64,000 nt of DNA, taken from contig NAJO01000001.1 of NCBI GenBank assembly GCA_002077065.1, positions 1,488,001-1,552,000 of the forward strand, read 5' to 3'. Made by a program: the position numbers and the translations under genes. The notes under the pieces were generated by a model. The model was not told the origin of the DNA. It saw only the letters and a list, made by a program, of their open reading frames with translations, and did no database searches. This document shows positions 21,868 to 31,831 of the stretch, piece after piece. Source of the DNA: Cryoendolithus antarcticus (taxonomy: Eukaryota > Ascomycota > Dothideomycetes > Cladosporiales > Cladosporiaceae). The number at the start of each line of letters is the position of its first letter. Position 1 is the stretch's first letter.

Positions 21868-23223
21868 ATGTCAGTCTGGAATCAGGAGAACATAGTCGAC
21901 GTCGCAGAATCGGTCGGCATCGCATCACTCAGCAAAGATGTGCAAGAACACCTCGCGCGAGACGTGGAATACCGCATCAGTCAGGTGCTTGAGGAGGCAC
22001 TGAAGTTCATGCGCCATGGCAAGCGGACAACTCTACACACACAAGACGTCTCGCAGGCGCTGCGACTGCTGGACGTTGAACCACTGTACGGCTACGAGAG
22101 CACGCGACCGCTGAGGTTCGGCGAAGCGAGTATTGGGCCTGGGCAACCGCTGTTCTATGTCGAGGATGAGGAGATGGATTTCGAGAAGCTGATCAACGCG
22201 CCACTACCTAAGGTGCCTCGGGAGATGAGCTTCACCGCCCACTGGCTAGCAGTCGAAGGCGTGCAGCCTAGCATCCCACAGAATCCAAGCACAGCCGACC
22301 AGCGGAGTCAAGAGCTCTTACCCAAGGGCGGCGCCGCATCGCAGACACTCGCAGCTCTGAGCGGCGCAGAGGGCGTCACAGTGAAGCCACTGATAAAGCA
22401 CGTCCTCTCTCGTGAACTGCAGCTATATTTTGAGCGCATCTGCGACGCTATGCTCTCGCCAAAACCAAGCAGCGACGAGTACCGCGCCACGGCTCTCGCA
22501 TCTCTACGCTCGGATCCGGGCATCCATCAACTCATACCATACTTTGTCCAATTTGTGGCGGATAAAGTGACGCACAACCTCAAGTCACTCCCGACACTGA
22601 CTGCATCTCTCTCACTCATCGCAGCGCTGCTCGACAACCCCTCACTCTACCTCGCACCATACGTCCCGGCGATTGTACCTTCAGTCCTCACGTGTCTAGT
22701 CGGCAAATCACTCGGTACACCAAGCATAGATGGCGCAACCACGCATTTCGCACTACGCGACTACGCTGCCAGTCTGATCTCAGCACTCACGAGGAAATAT
22801 GCTTCCAGCTCTTCGACTCTGAAGCCTCGCATTGCTCGTTCATGTCTGAAGCATTTCCTCGACTCGCACAAGTCGTTCGGGACGCACTACGGTGCGATTC
22901 TGGGACTCACCTTACTTGCCGATGCTGAGGGCGTGAGAGCACTCATACTGCCGAATTTGAAGGCTTATGATGCCGTGCTCGCAGAAGGGCTGAAGGATGA
23001 TGGCAAGCGGGAGGCTGCAGAAACAGTACTAGGTGCGATCATGAGAGCACTTGGGCTGTTGGCCAAGGAGACTGGTGGGATCGGCGCAGTCAATGGGTTC
23101 CCTGAGGGTGATGCGTTGAAGGAAAGACTGGGTGACGTTGTGGGCGATGTCGTGGCTGCTGGAGTAGTGGAAGCCGGAGATACGCGAATCATCGCGGCCG
23201 TGCTAGACAAGGGTGTGTTGTGA
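21868..23223 (+). CDS. taf6: TFIID subunit TAF6
   Basis: Single exon, 451 residues. The N-terminus is a histone fold: VWNQENIVDVAESVGIASLS, DVEYRISQVLEEALKFMRHGKR and LHTQDVSQALRLLDVEPLYGY. It is followed by the conserved linker (PLPKVPREMSFTAHWLAVEG) and a helical HEAT-like C-terminal domain (LSRELQLYFERICDAML, LIPYFVQFVADKV, FGTHYGAILGLTLLA). TAF6 pairs with TAF9 in TFIID, and also in SAGA in fungi, to support RNA polymerase II initiation. Length and domain order are typical, and nothing appears missing. Confidence 0.95.
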   Translation: MSVWNQENIVDVAESVGIASLSKDVQEHLARDVEYRISQVLEEALKFMRHGKRTTLHTQDVSQALRLLDVEPLYGYESTRPLRFGEASIGPGQPLFYVEDEEMDFEKLINAPLPKVPREMSFTAHWLAVEGVQPSIPQNPSTADQRSQELLPKGGAASQTLAALSGAEGVTVKPLIKHVLSRELQLYFERICDAMLSPKPSSDEYRATALASLRSDPGIHQLIPYFVQFVADKVTHNLKSLPTLTASLSLIAALLDNPSLYLAPYVPAIVPSVLTCLVGKSLGTPSIDGATTHFALRDYAASLISALTRKYASSSSTLKPRIARSCLKHFLDSHKSFGTHYGAILGLTLLADAEGVRALILPNLKAYDAVLAEGLKDDGKREAAETVLGAIMRALGLLAKETGGIGAVNGFPEGDALKERLGDVVGDVVAAGVVEAGDTRIIAAVLDKGVL

Positions 23224-23538
23224 GAGGGCAAGGGAACCAACCTGAAATTAGCGCGGCGTTTGGGGGATGTATCAAAGAGAGCGACACGTGCAGCGTAGAT
23301 CAGCGCGGTCGCTGGTCATCCTGATCAGAGCGGTCTATCTTGAACATTGCGCGAGCATTAGAGGCAGACCTCGAGATACTGAAACGCGATAGGTACCCGG
23401 AAACTCTTTTGTGCATTCGTGTGCAAGATGCTTCTTGCAACATGCATTCCATGGCTTGTGTATCGCTGATCTTCGATCATTCTATCATTCCGCGACTTTG
23501 AGCTTCTCCACTGCATGGAAACGAGTAGATTTCGAAAT
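23224..23538. other. Convergent 3' intergenic region
   Basis: Between the stops of TAF6 and nucleoside diphosphate kinase. No coding or RNA feature recognised. Confidence 0.5.
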
Positions 23539-24121
23539 CTACTTCTCGTAGACCCAGTCGTGGCCAGCCTGCTTCCAGCTCTGGATCTCAGACTTGGTGA
23601 ACCACAGGTCAATCTCCTTCTTCGCGGAGTCGACGGCATCGGAGCCGTGGCAGACGTTGCGTCCGACGTCCTGCGTTGATATTAGCCAATACCCTTGCCC
23701 CACCAGACTTCCCAATGCGATGAGGAAGCACTTACAATAGCGAAGTCTCCCCTAATAGTACCCGGCTGACTCGCCAACGGGTTCGTAGCACCCAAGATCA
23801 TGCGTCCAGTCTTCACCACCTCACGGCCCTCCCACACCATAGCGCAGATGGGACCGGAGTTCATGTACGACACCAAGCCCTTGAAGAACGGCTTCTCGGC
23901 GAGGTCGGCGTAGTGCTTCTCGAGGTGCTCTTGACCAGGGGAGGTGAGCTTGATGGCCACGAGCTTGAAGCCGCGGTTCTCGAAGCGGGAGATGATCGTG
24001 CCGACCAGGCCGCGCTGGACGCCGTCGGGCTTGATTGCGATGAAGCTGGCAATGAGGTTGAGCTTCAATGGCGAGGCTGAGAGGGTTATTGGGATGGAGC
24101 TTACGTCTGTTCAGAAGTCAT
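23539..24121 (-). CDS. ndk1: Nucleoside diphosphate kinase
   Basis: Transfers the gamma phosphate of ATP to NDPs through a phosphohistidine. Exons 24121-24105, 24045-23736 and 23670-23539 give exactly 152 residues, the usual family size. Motifs are [43 protein letters not shown], and NVCHGSDAV with the catalytic His, the latter at the start of exon 3. The C-terminus is WVYEK. The frame upstream is open to an ATG at 24214 that would add 31 residues. The standard start at 24121 is chosen because it matches the family N-terminus. Confidence 0.96.
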
Positions 24122-24384
24122 GATGTTGGCTTGGTGCTTGATGTTTGTGAGGATGTGGGAGCGATCTTTGAGGCCTAGGTGTTTGAAGATTGGACGTTGT
24201 TCACCGCTGGACATTGGGAGATGCGGGAAAGTTTTGTTGCGCTGGCGGCGGCTGTTTGGTGGGGCAGGAACTACTGCAGGGGCGTGCCTTCCCAGATGAT
24301 CAGATTAGATAAAGATGTAGCTGCTCGACACGAGACAACTGTTGCAACTTGTCAATAGCCGCCCAGAGCGACTCAAACGGCGAC

Positions 24385-27300
24385 ATGGGCGTCAAGGGTG
24401 CTTTTGGGAGATGGTCGAGCTATTCGCTTGTACTGCTGTGTATTCTGGGAATCTACACCACGCCGGCCGGTAGATCCACCCGCGTAGTACACGTTGTCAA
24501 CGTTCATGGACTCGGCTGACATACCGCGTAGTGAGTGTGAAGAAGGAGAACTTCAAGACATGTGACCAGTCTGGCTTCTGCAAGCGTAATCGTGCGTATG
24601 CTGATACCGTCACGTCGACGTCGGGCTTCAAATCCCCATACACGCTCGAACCAGCATCAGTCAAATTCGATCACGGCGTTCTTTCGGGAACAGTGATCAA
24701 AAGTCTTGCAGATGGCGCAACTGTGCGTCTGCCGCTCACCGTAGCCCTGTTCGACTCCGGAGTCGCACGCGTGACTCTCGACGAGGAGAAGCGGAAGAAG
24801 GGCGAGATCGACCTGAGGCATGGCAGCAAGGCGCGGAAGGAGCGCTATAATGAAGCCGAGAAGTGGGCGATTGTTGGCGGGACGAAGCTTAGTTCTGGCG
24901 CAGCAATGAAAGCCGTTGGAAAAGTTGCGACGTCTGTTGTGTACGGCCCTGAGAGCAAGTTCGAAGCCATCATTACGCACTCGCCGTTCGCGGTAGAATT
25001 CAGGCGTGATGGGGAGACGCAAATCAAGTTCAACGACAAAGCGTTCATGAATTTCGAGCATTGGCGGCCAAAGGTCGAGAAGCCTGTTGTCGAAAAGAAG
25101 GAGGGTGAGGAGGCACCGCCAGAGGACACCACAGGCGAGGACGAGTCAACCTGGTGGGATGAGTCGTTTGGTGGCAACACCGACTCGAAACCACGTGGAC
25201 CCGAGGCGGTGGCATTGGATATCAGCTTCCCAGGCTACGAGCACGTCTTCGGTGCAGCTGAGCACACTGGGCCGCTTTCGCTCAAGGAAACTCGGGGCGG
25301 TGACAGGAAGTACAGTGATCCTTACCGACTGTACAACTCGGATGTCTTCGAGTACGAGATGGACAGTCCGATGACGCTGTACGGTTCGATCCCTTTCGTT
25401 CAGGCGCACAAGAAGGACTCCACTGTCGGTGTGTTGTGGCTGAACGCTGCAGAGACGTGGATCGATGTCACGAAGAGCACGGCTTCTGCGAACCCACTTA
25501 GTCTGGGTATCGGCGCGAAGACGACCACAAACACTCACTGGATTAGTGAGAGCGGTCTGCTCGATGTCTTCGTGTTTCTTGGACCCAAGCCGCAGGATGT
25601 CATCGGCGCGTACTCGGAGCTGACTGGGTACACGCAGCTGCCACAGCATTTTGCAATTGCATACCACCAGTGTCGCTGGAATTATGTCACTGATGAGGAT
25701 GTCATGGACGTCGATCGCAAGTTTGATAAGCATCGCATTCCATACGACGTGATCTGGCTCGATATCGAATACACGCACGAGAAGGAGTACTTTACGTGGG
25801 ATCCAATGACTTTCCCAGACCCCTTGACGATGCAGAAGCAGCTAGATGGTCACGAGAGAAAGCTAGTCTACATCATTGATCCCCACATCAAGAACACAGA
25901 CAACTACCCTGTGGTCGATGAGCTCAAGTCCAAGGATCTTGCCACCCATAATAAGGACGACAACATCTATGAAGGCTGGTGCTGGCCAGGTAGCAGCCAC
26001 TGGGTTGATGCTTTCAATCCAAAAGCACACGACTGGTGGAAGACACTCTTCCGCTATGATAAGTTCAAGGGCACGGCGAAGAACTCGTGGCTCTGGAACG
26101 ACATGAACGAACCTTCGGTCTTCAACGGTCCCGAGACTACGATGCCAAAGGACAATCTCCACCACGGCCAGTGGGAGCATCGCGATGTGCACAACCTTAA
26201 CGGCCTGACCTTCGTCAATGCTACGTACAACGCTCTGCTAGCACGCGACAAGGAAGAAGAGAAGCACAACGTGCGGCCATTCGTCCTCACCCGCTCTTTC
26301 TACTCGGGCTCCCAACGTATGGGCGCCATGTGGACTGGTGACAACCAAGCGATCTGGTCCCACTTGGAGGCTTCGATCCCAATGCTGCTCAGCCTGAACA
26401 TCGCAGGCTTTCCATTCGCTGGTGCTGACGTTGGTGGCTTCTTCGGCAACCCGTCGAAAGAGCTCCTCACTCGCTGGTACCAAGCAGGAGCTTTCTACCC
26501 CTTCTTCCGTGGCCACGCTCACATTGACACCCGTCGGCGTGAGCCCTATCTCGCGGGCGAGCCATACACCGGTATCATCACACAAGCGCTACGTCTGAGA
26601 TACTCGCTTCTTCCGGCTTGGTACACAGCATTCCACGAAGCTTCTACTACCGGCGCACCGATAATCAGGCCACAGTACTATGTCCACCCCTCGGATGACA
26701 AGGGATTTGCCATAGACGACCAGTTCTACGTCGGCTCTACCGGTCTGCTAGCCAAGCCCGTCACAGTCGAAGGCGCTGAAAGCCAGGAGCTTTACCTTGC
26801 GGACAAGGAAACTTACTATGATTACTTCGATTTCTGGGCCTACGAGGGGCCCGGAAAGGAGAAAGTGGCAGCACCTCTTAATACAATACCACTGCTGATG
26901 CAAGGAGGACATATCATCCCTCGTCGTGATCGCCCACGCAGGAGCTCAGGCTTGATGAAATGGGATCCCTTTACTCTGGTCGTGGTGATTGGCCACTCCG
27001 GAGATGCCGAGGGTACTCTGTACCTCGACGATGGCGAGTCGTTCGACTTCCAGGAGGGAGCTTACATTCACCGCAAGTTCGCCTTCTCGACCGCTGCCGG
27101 TAGCCTACAATCCGAGGACTTGACGACGGCAGGTACGAGTACAAGCAAGAAGGTGAAGGCTTACTTGGCATCTATGGCGCAGGTACATGTGGAGAAGGTC
27201 ATCATCGTCGGTGCGCCGAGTGCATGGCAGTCGAAGGCGAAGGTACAAGTCAGCGAGACAGCGTCGGGGTCCAGCAGTTCCGCGACTAAGGACGTACCCT

Positions 27301-27395
27301 TCGAGTTTGTGGCGAAGGATGGGGGCAAGGCTGCTTATGCTGTGGTCAAGAACCCGGGAGTTGCCATCGGAGCCGGCTGGAAAATACAGTTCTGA
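24385..27395 (+). CDS. rot2: ER glucosidase II alpha subunit (GH31)
   Basis: Removes the inner glucoses from Glc2Man9GlcNAc2 on glycoproteins in the ER lumen, partnered by a beta subunit. Exons 24385-24469 and 24532-27395 give 982 residues. Exon 1 encodes a signal peptide (SLVLLCILGIYTT) and the junction yields the mature-like start VSVKKENFKTCDQSGFCKRN. The GH31 N-domain, the WNDMNEPSVF nucleophile motif (Asp), the MGAMWTGDNQAIWSHL acid/base motif, and RGHAHIDTRRREPYL are all present. The sequence ends GAGWKIQF. The acidic insert around residue 220 (KKEGEEAPPED..) is common in this family. Symbol follows yeast ROT2/GLS2. Confidence 0.95.
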
Positions 27396-29197
27396 GAGCA
27401 TGTAGAGTAGCGTGTATGAAGTCGAAGCAACGGTTCCAATGGGACACTGCTCGGCCGTAGCTCCGCAAGCCGTAGAATCCTCCGATCGCGTCTCGAAATC
27501 TCGTGTTGCGCATTGTTGAAACATTGACAACGCGCATCGCCTGCGACAGACAGATGATCTCAGTGCTTGCTGCCATAACTGACATTGAGCCCCGCATGCG
27601 TATGGCAGCACAGCAGAGGAGTGCCGCAGCTGAGTCGACAGGCGCACTGCCTAGGTTCTAGACCTTGTGCGGTAGGCACACGTATGTAATCGGCCATCCC
27701 GAGCGGAGGCGAATTGAGGCTTGACACTGTTGCAGATTGCCCTCCATGCCATGGGTCGACGATCATTACACATTCCCGTCCGTGGCTCCGGGTCTTGCTC
27801 CTCTCGACGTTAGCTAACATCCAGCTCCAAACCGCGAAAATGTCAGAAGGATCAGCGCAGTCAAGAGCCGGACTGCAGGTCCGCCCTGTCAATCCATTGC
27901 GGCGCCACGTGCCGCACCCGAGGCTGTATTTCAATGGCGTTAAAGCTTGGCTGCCAAACGCGACTTCGATGCTTCCCTGCATTCGTGACATGTGCAGTGC
28001 ACATTATATAATCTACACTACTATGACGACCGGACATGCTCGGTCGTGTCAATGTCGCCATTCCACGAGTATTCGAATTCGCCAAACGCTGACTCGACAG
28101 GCTTTGATAGATTTGAGAAAGTGCCGCCATTTGGAGACGTGGCTGAGGTCATCCCTGGCTATCACTAACAAGAACTCTAGCCGTTTTGACGACGTGCATG
28201 CGCCGAAGTGAGCAGGGCGACCCCACCCGCGACATCGTCGAACCATAGGCTGTGAGGAGACCTTCGATCCGGAGCACATGTCTGCTAAGAAAACTGCAAA
28301 CGTTGACGAATATTGCCCAGCATTTGAAGCCATGATTGTGGCTGTGCCAGCTCGATACAGTGGACCTTGAAAGAACGCAGTCGAGACCGGTCGGCTTGTA
28401 GGCTGTATCTCATGTCTGCCGGAGTATGTGCGAGATATCCACTACATTACCCGACTGTGGCTGTGCTTCGACGTTCAGCTGTTAAGGAAACGCGCAATCG
28501 GCCTGGCTAGTCGACGATAGAGCTAGGCAAGTCACTTGCACTACCAAATGTGCGCCGTTGTGGGTGCCACACCTCTGGCGGTGCCGCAAATTATCGTGCA
28601 GCAGGCGGTCAGAGGCAGTCCAAGCACTGACTAGATTGGCTTCATTTACCTATCCGCCGTTTCAAGAGCCAATGGGACTGTGGGACGACATTCCAAAGGC
28701 TGCCAAACTCTATCACCCACATCTTTCCGTCATTCGCTCTCTTGCAATAGGAGCACTGTGCCACTGCGACCGCGTCCTTCTCTCCTCGATTCTTCTCTCG
28801 GAGCCACCGAACCTAGCTGCTAGATCGTCCCAACCGGACGATCGTGTGCAACTAGCAAACGAGCTTACCGCGTGTATTCAAACTCAAGAGCGCCTTTGCT
28901 CCGCGATCAGAACTACGAACGACTTAGTTGTCACTAGACCGGTGCCCGAGTGAGATGATCGACTGCCGTGGCCGTCCGTTCGACAGCTTGCACAGCTGAA
29001 GCCGCGACGCATTGCGGGGACTCTTCGCTCTTTCTCTCTAGCTCCTTGCATACGTGCATGACAACCATTAGACGAAGACGCCGTCGTCTATGCGCCGCGA
29101 CGCGAACGTGGCGATAGATATGAGGCAAAGTAGTCTATCGAAGAGGGGAGACGGTTCCATCTGACCAGACTACACAAAGCGACCAGCGTCATGTCCG
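27396..29197. other. 1.8-kb intergenic stretch
   Basis: Holds only short frames. The longest is 165 codons at 27714-28211, and a 131-codon frame lies at 28558-28953; neither has family resemblance or splice-supported extension. No repeat or RNA gene recognised. Confidence 0.5.
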
Positions 29198-30638
29198 ATG
29201 GCCTCGACCGTCACCGTCTCGCGGACCAAAACTTCCAATGTCAAACGGAAGATGGCTGCATCCCCTCAGCCAGCAGTCGACGCTCTTACTGCGATCACTC
29301 CCTATCGAATCCACGTTTCGCAGAAGTATCTTGACCTGACGCGACAGAAACTCGAGCTCGTCCGGCTACCACGCGAAGCCCGTTCGAAATACGGCGCTAG
29401 TCCTATCTCCCCGACGGTGTCGAAGACCCAGCTCGAACCTCTGATAGATCACTGGCTAGAATCTGACTACGACTGGCGGTTCCAGGAGACGCAACTCAAC
29501 GACCATCTCCCGCAGTTCCGCACCAGAGTCTGCGGAGCGCGTCTGCACTTTGTTCACAAGACTTCGAACTCGCCGGCTGCGATCCCTTTGCTGTTCATAC
29601 ATGGCTGGCCAGATAGCTTCATCACCGTGTCAGCAGTAATCGACAGCCTGTGCGAACCTTACGCAGCCTCTGAGGACGAGCAGTCACAAGCACCCTCATT
29701 TCATGTAGTCGCGCCAACGATACCTGGCTTCGGGTTCAGTGAGCCTGTGAAGGAGGAAGGGAATAACCTGTGGTCGACTGCGGAGGCGTTCGATGCATTG
29801 ATGAAGCGGCTAGGGTATATGCACTACATGGTGTATGGATCAGACTGGTGAGTCGCGGATAGCGAGACGGTGGTACCGGGATGAGTCGCTGACAGTGCAA
29901 CTCAGGGGATTTAAGATCGCTCGCGCGATTGCACTGCAACATCCGGAAAGCTGCATGGCAGTGCACACAACGAACCCAGAGATGCCGTGGCCGAACCCAG
30001 AGCTGAACATGTTCCCCGGCAGTGGGATGTTGTCGCCAATGCAAAGCATCCCAGTGACGCCGCACGTTGTCTCCGCCCAAGTACCCACAGACCAGCAGCA
30101 AACCATGGCATTCGCATTGTGCGATTCGCCTTCGGGCCTGCTAGCGTACTTGATGGACATGATCAAGCCACCAGCATCGACGTCTGCGCCTGCCTCTAGC
30201 GTACCGACACCTTCGCCGCACCTCTCGCCCTATGCGCAACACAGTCCTGCGTTGTCAAGCACTTCGCAGCCTCGAGATCCATGGTCACCCACAAACCTGA
30301 TCAACTGGACTATGCTACACTGGTTGCCCGGCCCTGAGATCTCACTCCGCTGGGTCGCGAACTCCACTTCCATGGAGCCTGCCCTCTGGACCGCACACTC
30401 GCAAGTCCCACTCGGCATTACACACTACAGCGTTCCAGGCTCCCAGCGTCGACCACACGACCCGTCAATCTGGGCAGAAGCGTACCATCGCGTTGCGATG
30501 ATCAGGAGACGGATGGGTGATGTCAGGTTCGCGGCGTGGGAGCGACCAGACGACGTGGTGGCTGATATTCGAGAGTTGGCTGGGCTGCTCTATGGCACTG
30601 GGATTGGAGACGCTGGCATGGTTGTGCGAGGCATGTGA
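29198..30638 (+). CDS. Epoxide-hydrolase-like alpha/beta hydrolase with N-terminal EHN domain
   Basis: Exons 29198-29847 and 29906-30638, 460 residues. The N-terminal third is the EHN lid-like domain of microsomal/juvenile-hormone epoxide hydrolases (PYRIHVSQKYLDLTRQKLEL and DYDWRFQETQLNDHLPQF). The oxyanion motif is LLFIHGWPDSF, and the nucleophile elbow YGSDWGFKIAR spans the intron. TMAFALCDSPSGLLAYL and NWTMLHWLPGPEISLRW are also family-like. At the place of the catalytic-His motif (usually HFAA.E.P) the sequence is VRFAAWERPDDVV, with Arg instead of His. The usual lid Tyr before the TxPQT-like segment is also not evident. This may be a divergent subfamily rather than an active epoxide hydrolase. 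Confidence 0.88.
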
Positions 30639-31276
30639 AGAATGTGTGGGACATTGCACGCTCACGGCTCTGAATTCAGCGCGCAGGTGGTGTAGGGTCG
30701 ACACGAGCGGTACAGTAAGACTCGGTCTGGTCGTATTGTGTCTGTACAGGTACTGGGCAACAAGTCTCGGGAACGATGGCTGCCTGCAATATGCAGTGAG
30801 CTGCCTTATGCTCCAGTGAATGGGCAATAGCGAATATCTATCTTCTTTCAGCCACCGCCTTACTGCCGCTTCCACATGTGTTTGGATCGACGTGAAGTCA
30901 AATTTATCCAAGGATGGGCCCGGTGGTTTGGTCCCTTGGTCACAGCAGTGAGACACTTCTGGCGAGGCCTTTTCGAGACCCTGTATCTTCTCATAGGGCT
31001 GAGTGACGCGCCACTGAGGGAAATTCACAAAATCTCGCGGGCAAGAGCAGCTAATCTTCTTGAACGATCCTACATCCACACCTCAAACACGAAAGTACCT
31101 TAGCACGTTACCGAATCGGTCACACACATCACGTTCACCTGCTTAAGATACAGTCCCACTTCTCTACTACCCTACAGTAACCCATCATCGTCACTGGGCC
31201 GTGGAACCCACGCCCCAACCTATCTCACGCTGGCAGCTCTACTGATCGCCAGTCGCCAACCACACAATACGGAATT

Positions 31277-31295
31277 TGCTCGTTTGTAACGAGCA
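31277..31295 (+). promoter_or_regulatory. Hairpin 1 in SAM decarboxylase leader
   Basis: TGCTCGTT-TGT-AACGAGCA forms an 8-bp perfect stem with a 3-base loop, 43 bases before the upstream ATG at 31338. Functional only if transcribed. Confidence 0.4.
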
Positions 31296-31337
31296 GGTTG
31301 CGTCCTACCTGAGCTTTCTACGCAACTCACCCCTTCT

Positions 31338-31520
31338 ATGAGTCCAGAGGATCTTCTACGTTTGTTCTGCAAGCCGAAGAAGTGTGCATTCCTACATTCA
31401 CCGTGGAAAGCCGTGGCAAATGCTGATACATGTACAGGCCTAGGTAACAGGACCAACAAAAGAATCCAGAAAACCATCCAAATTACCGAACTGCCCATCA
31501 GTCGAGCCTTGTACGAGTGA
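31338..31520 (+). other. Upstream ORF in SAM decarboxylase leader
   Basis: A 60-codon frame beginning MSPEDLLRLFCKPKKCAF. The inner frames MLIHVQA (ATG 31420) and MYRPR (ATG 31430) overlap it. A possible 55-base intron (donor GTGTGC at 31382, acceptor TACAG) would shorten the peptide to MSPEDLLRLFCKPKKPR. Polyamine-regulated uORFs are well known in SAM decarboxylase mRNAs of animals and plants. Function here is inference. Confidence 0.4.
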
Positions 31521-31598
31521 CAGTCGAAGAAGTGCCGTAACAAAACCGACCACTGCCAACCACCACCGACAAGATTCCGCCACCCAAGACCTTCGTGA

Positions 31599-31615
31599 TC
31601 GTCCTTTCAGGACGA
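31599..31615 (+). promoter_or_regulatory. Hairpin 2 in SAM decarboxylase leader
   Basis: TCGTCCT-TTC-AGGACGA forms a 7-bp perfect stem with a 3-base loop. Confidence 0.38.
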
Positions 31616-31661
31616 CCTCCCTAAGATCGAAACGAACAGTGTTTGCCGCACACCGTTTGCC

Positions 31662-31677
31662 GCTGGCGAAAGCCAGC
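31662..31677 (+). promoter_or_regulatory. Hairpin 3 (GAAA tetraloop) in SAM decarboxylase leader
   Basis: GCTGGC-GAAA-GCCAGC is a 6-bp stem closed by a GNRA tetraloop, a very stable RNA motif. It lies 155 bases before the start codon, just after a near-direct repeat of GTTTGCCGC. Confidence 0.42.
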
Positions 31678-31831
31678 CTCCACGCACGAGAAGAAAATTG
31701 TTCCCTTGGCGAGATCTCAAGGCGGCCAACCCATACAGGTCAGAAAGAGTGAATCGGCGCCGTAAGGATCATCGCACGAGTATAACGCGGAAGTAGAGAA
31801 CCTGTCGAGCGGTCTTCGGTATAGCACGGAG

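Larger units (their letters stand above)
30639..31831. promoter_or_regulatory. Intergenic region and long leader before S-adenosylmethionine decarboxylase
   Basis: The first half (to about 31100) has no recognisable feature. From about 31270 to the start codon at 31832 the sequence looks like a long 5' leader. It holds three perfect hairpins, a 60-codon upstream frame and two very short upstream ORFs (listed separately). The transcription start is not known. Confidence 0.5.

Noticed and set aside
28558..28953. 131-codon plus-strand frame
   Set aside because: No domain, no splice extension and unremarkable composition; probably chance.
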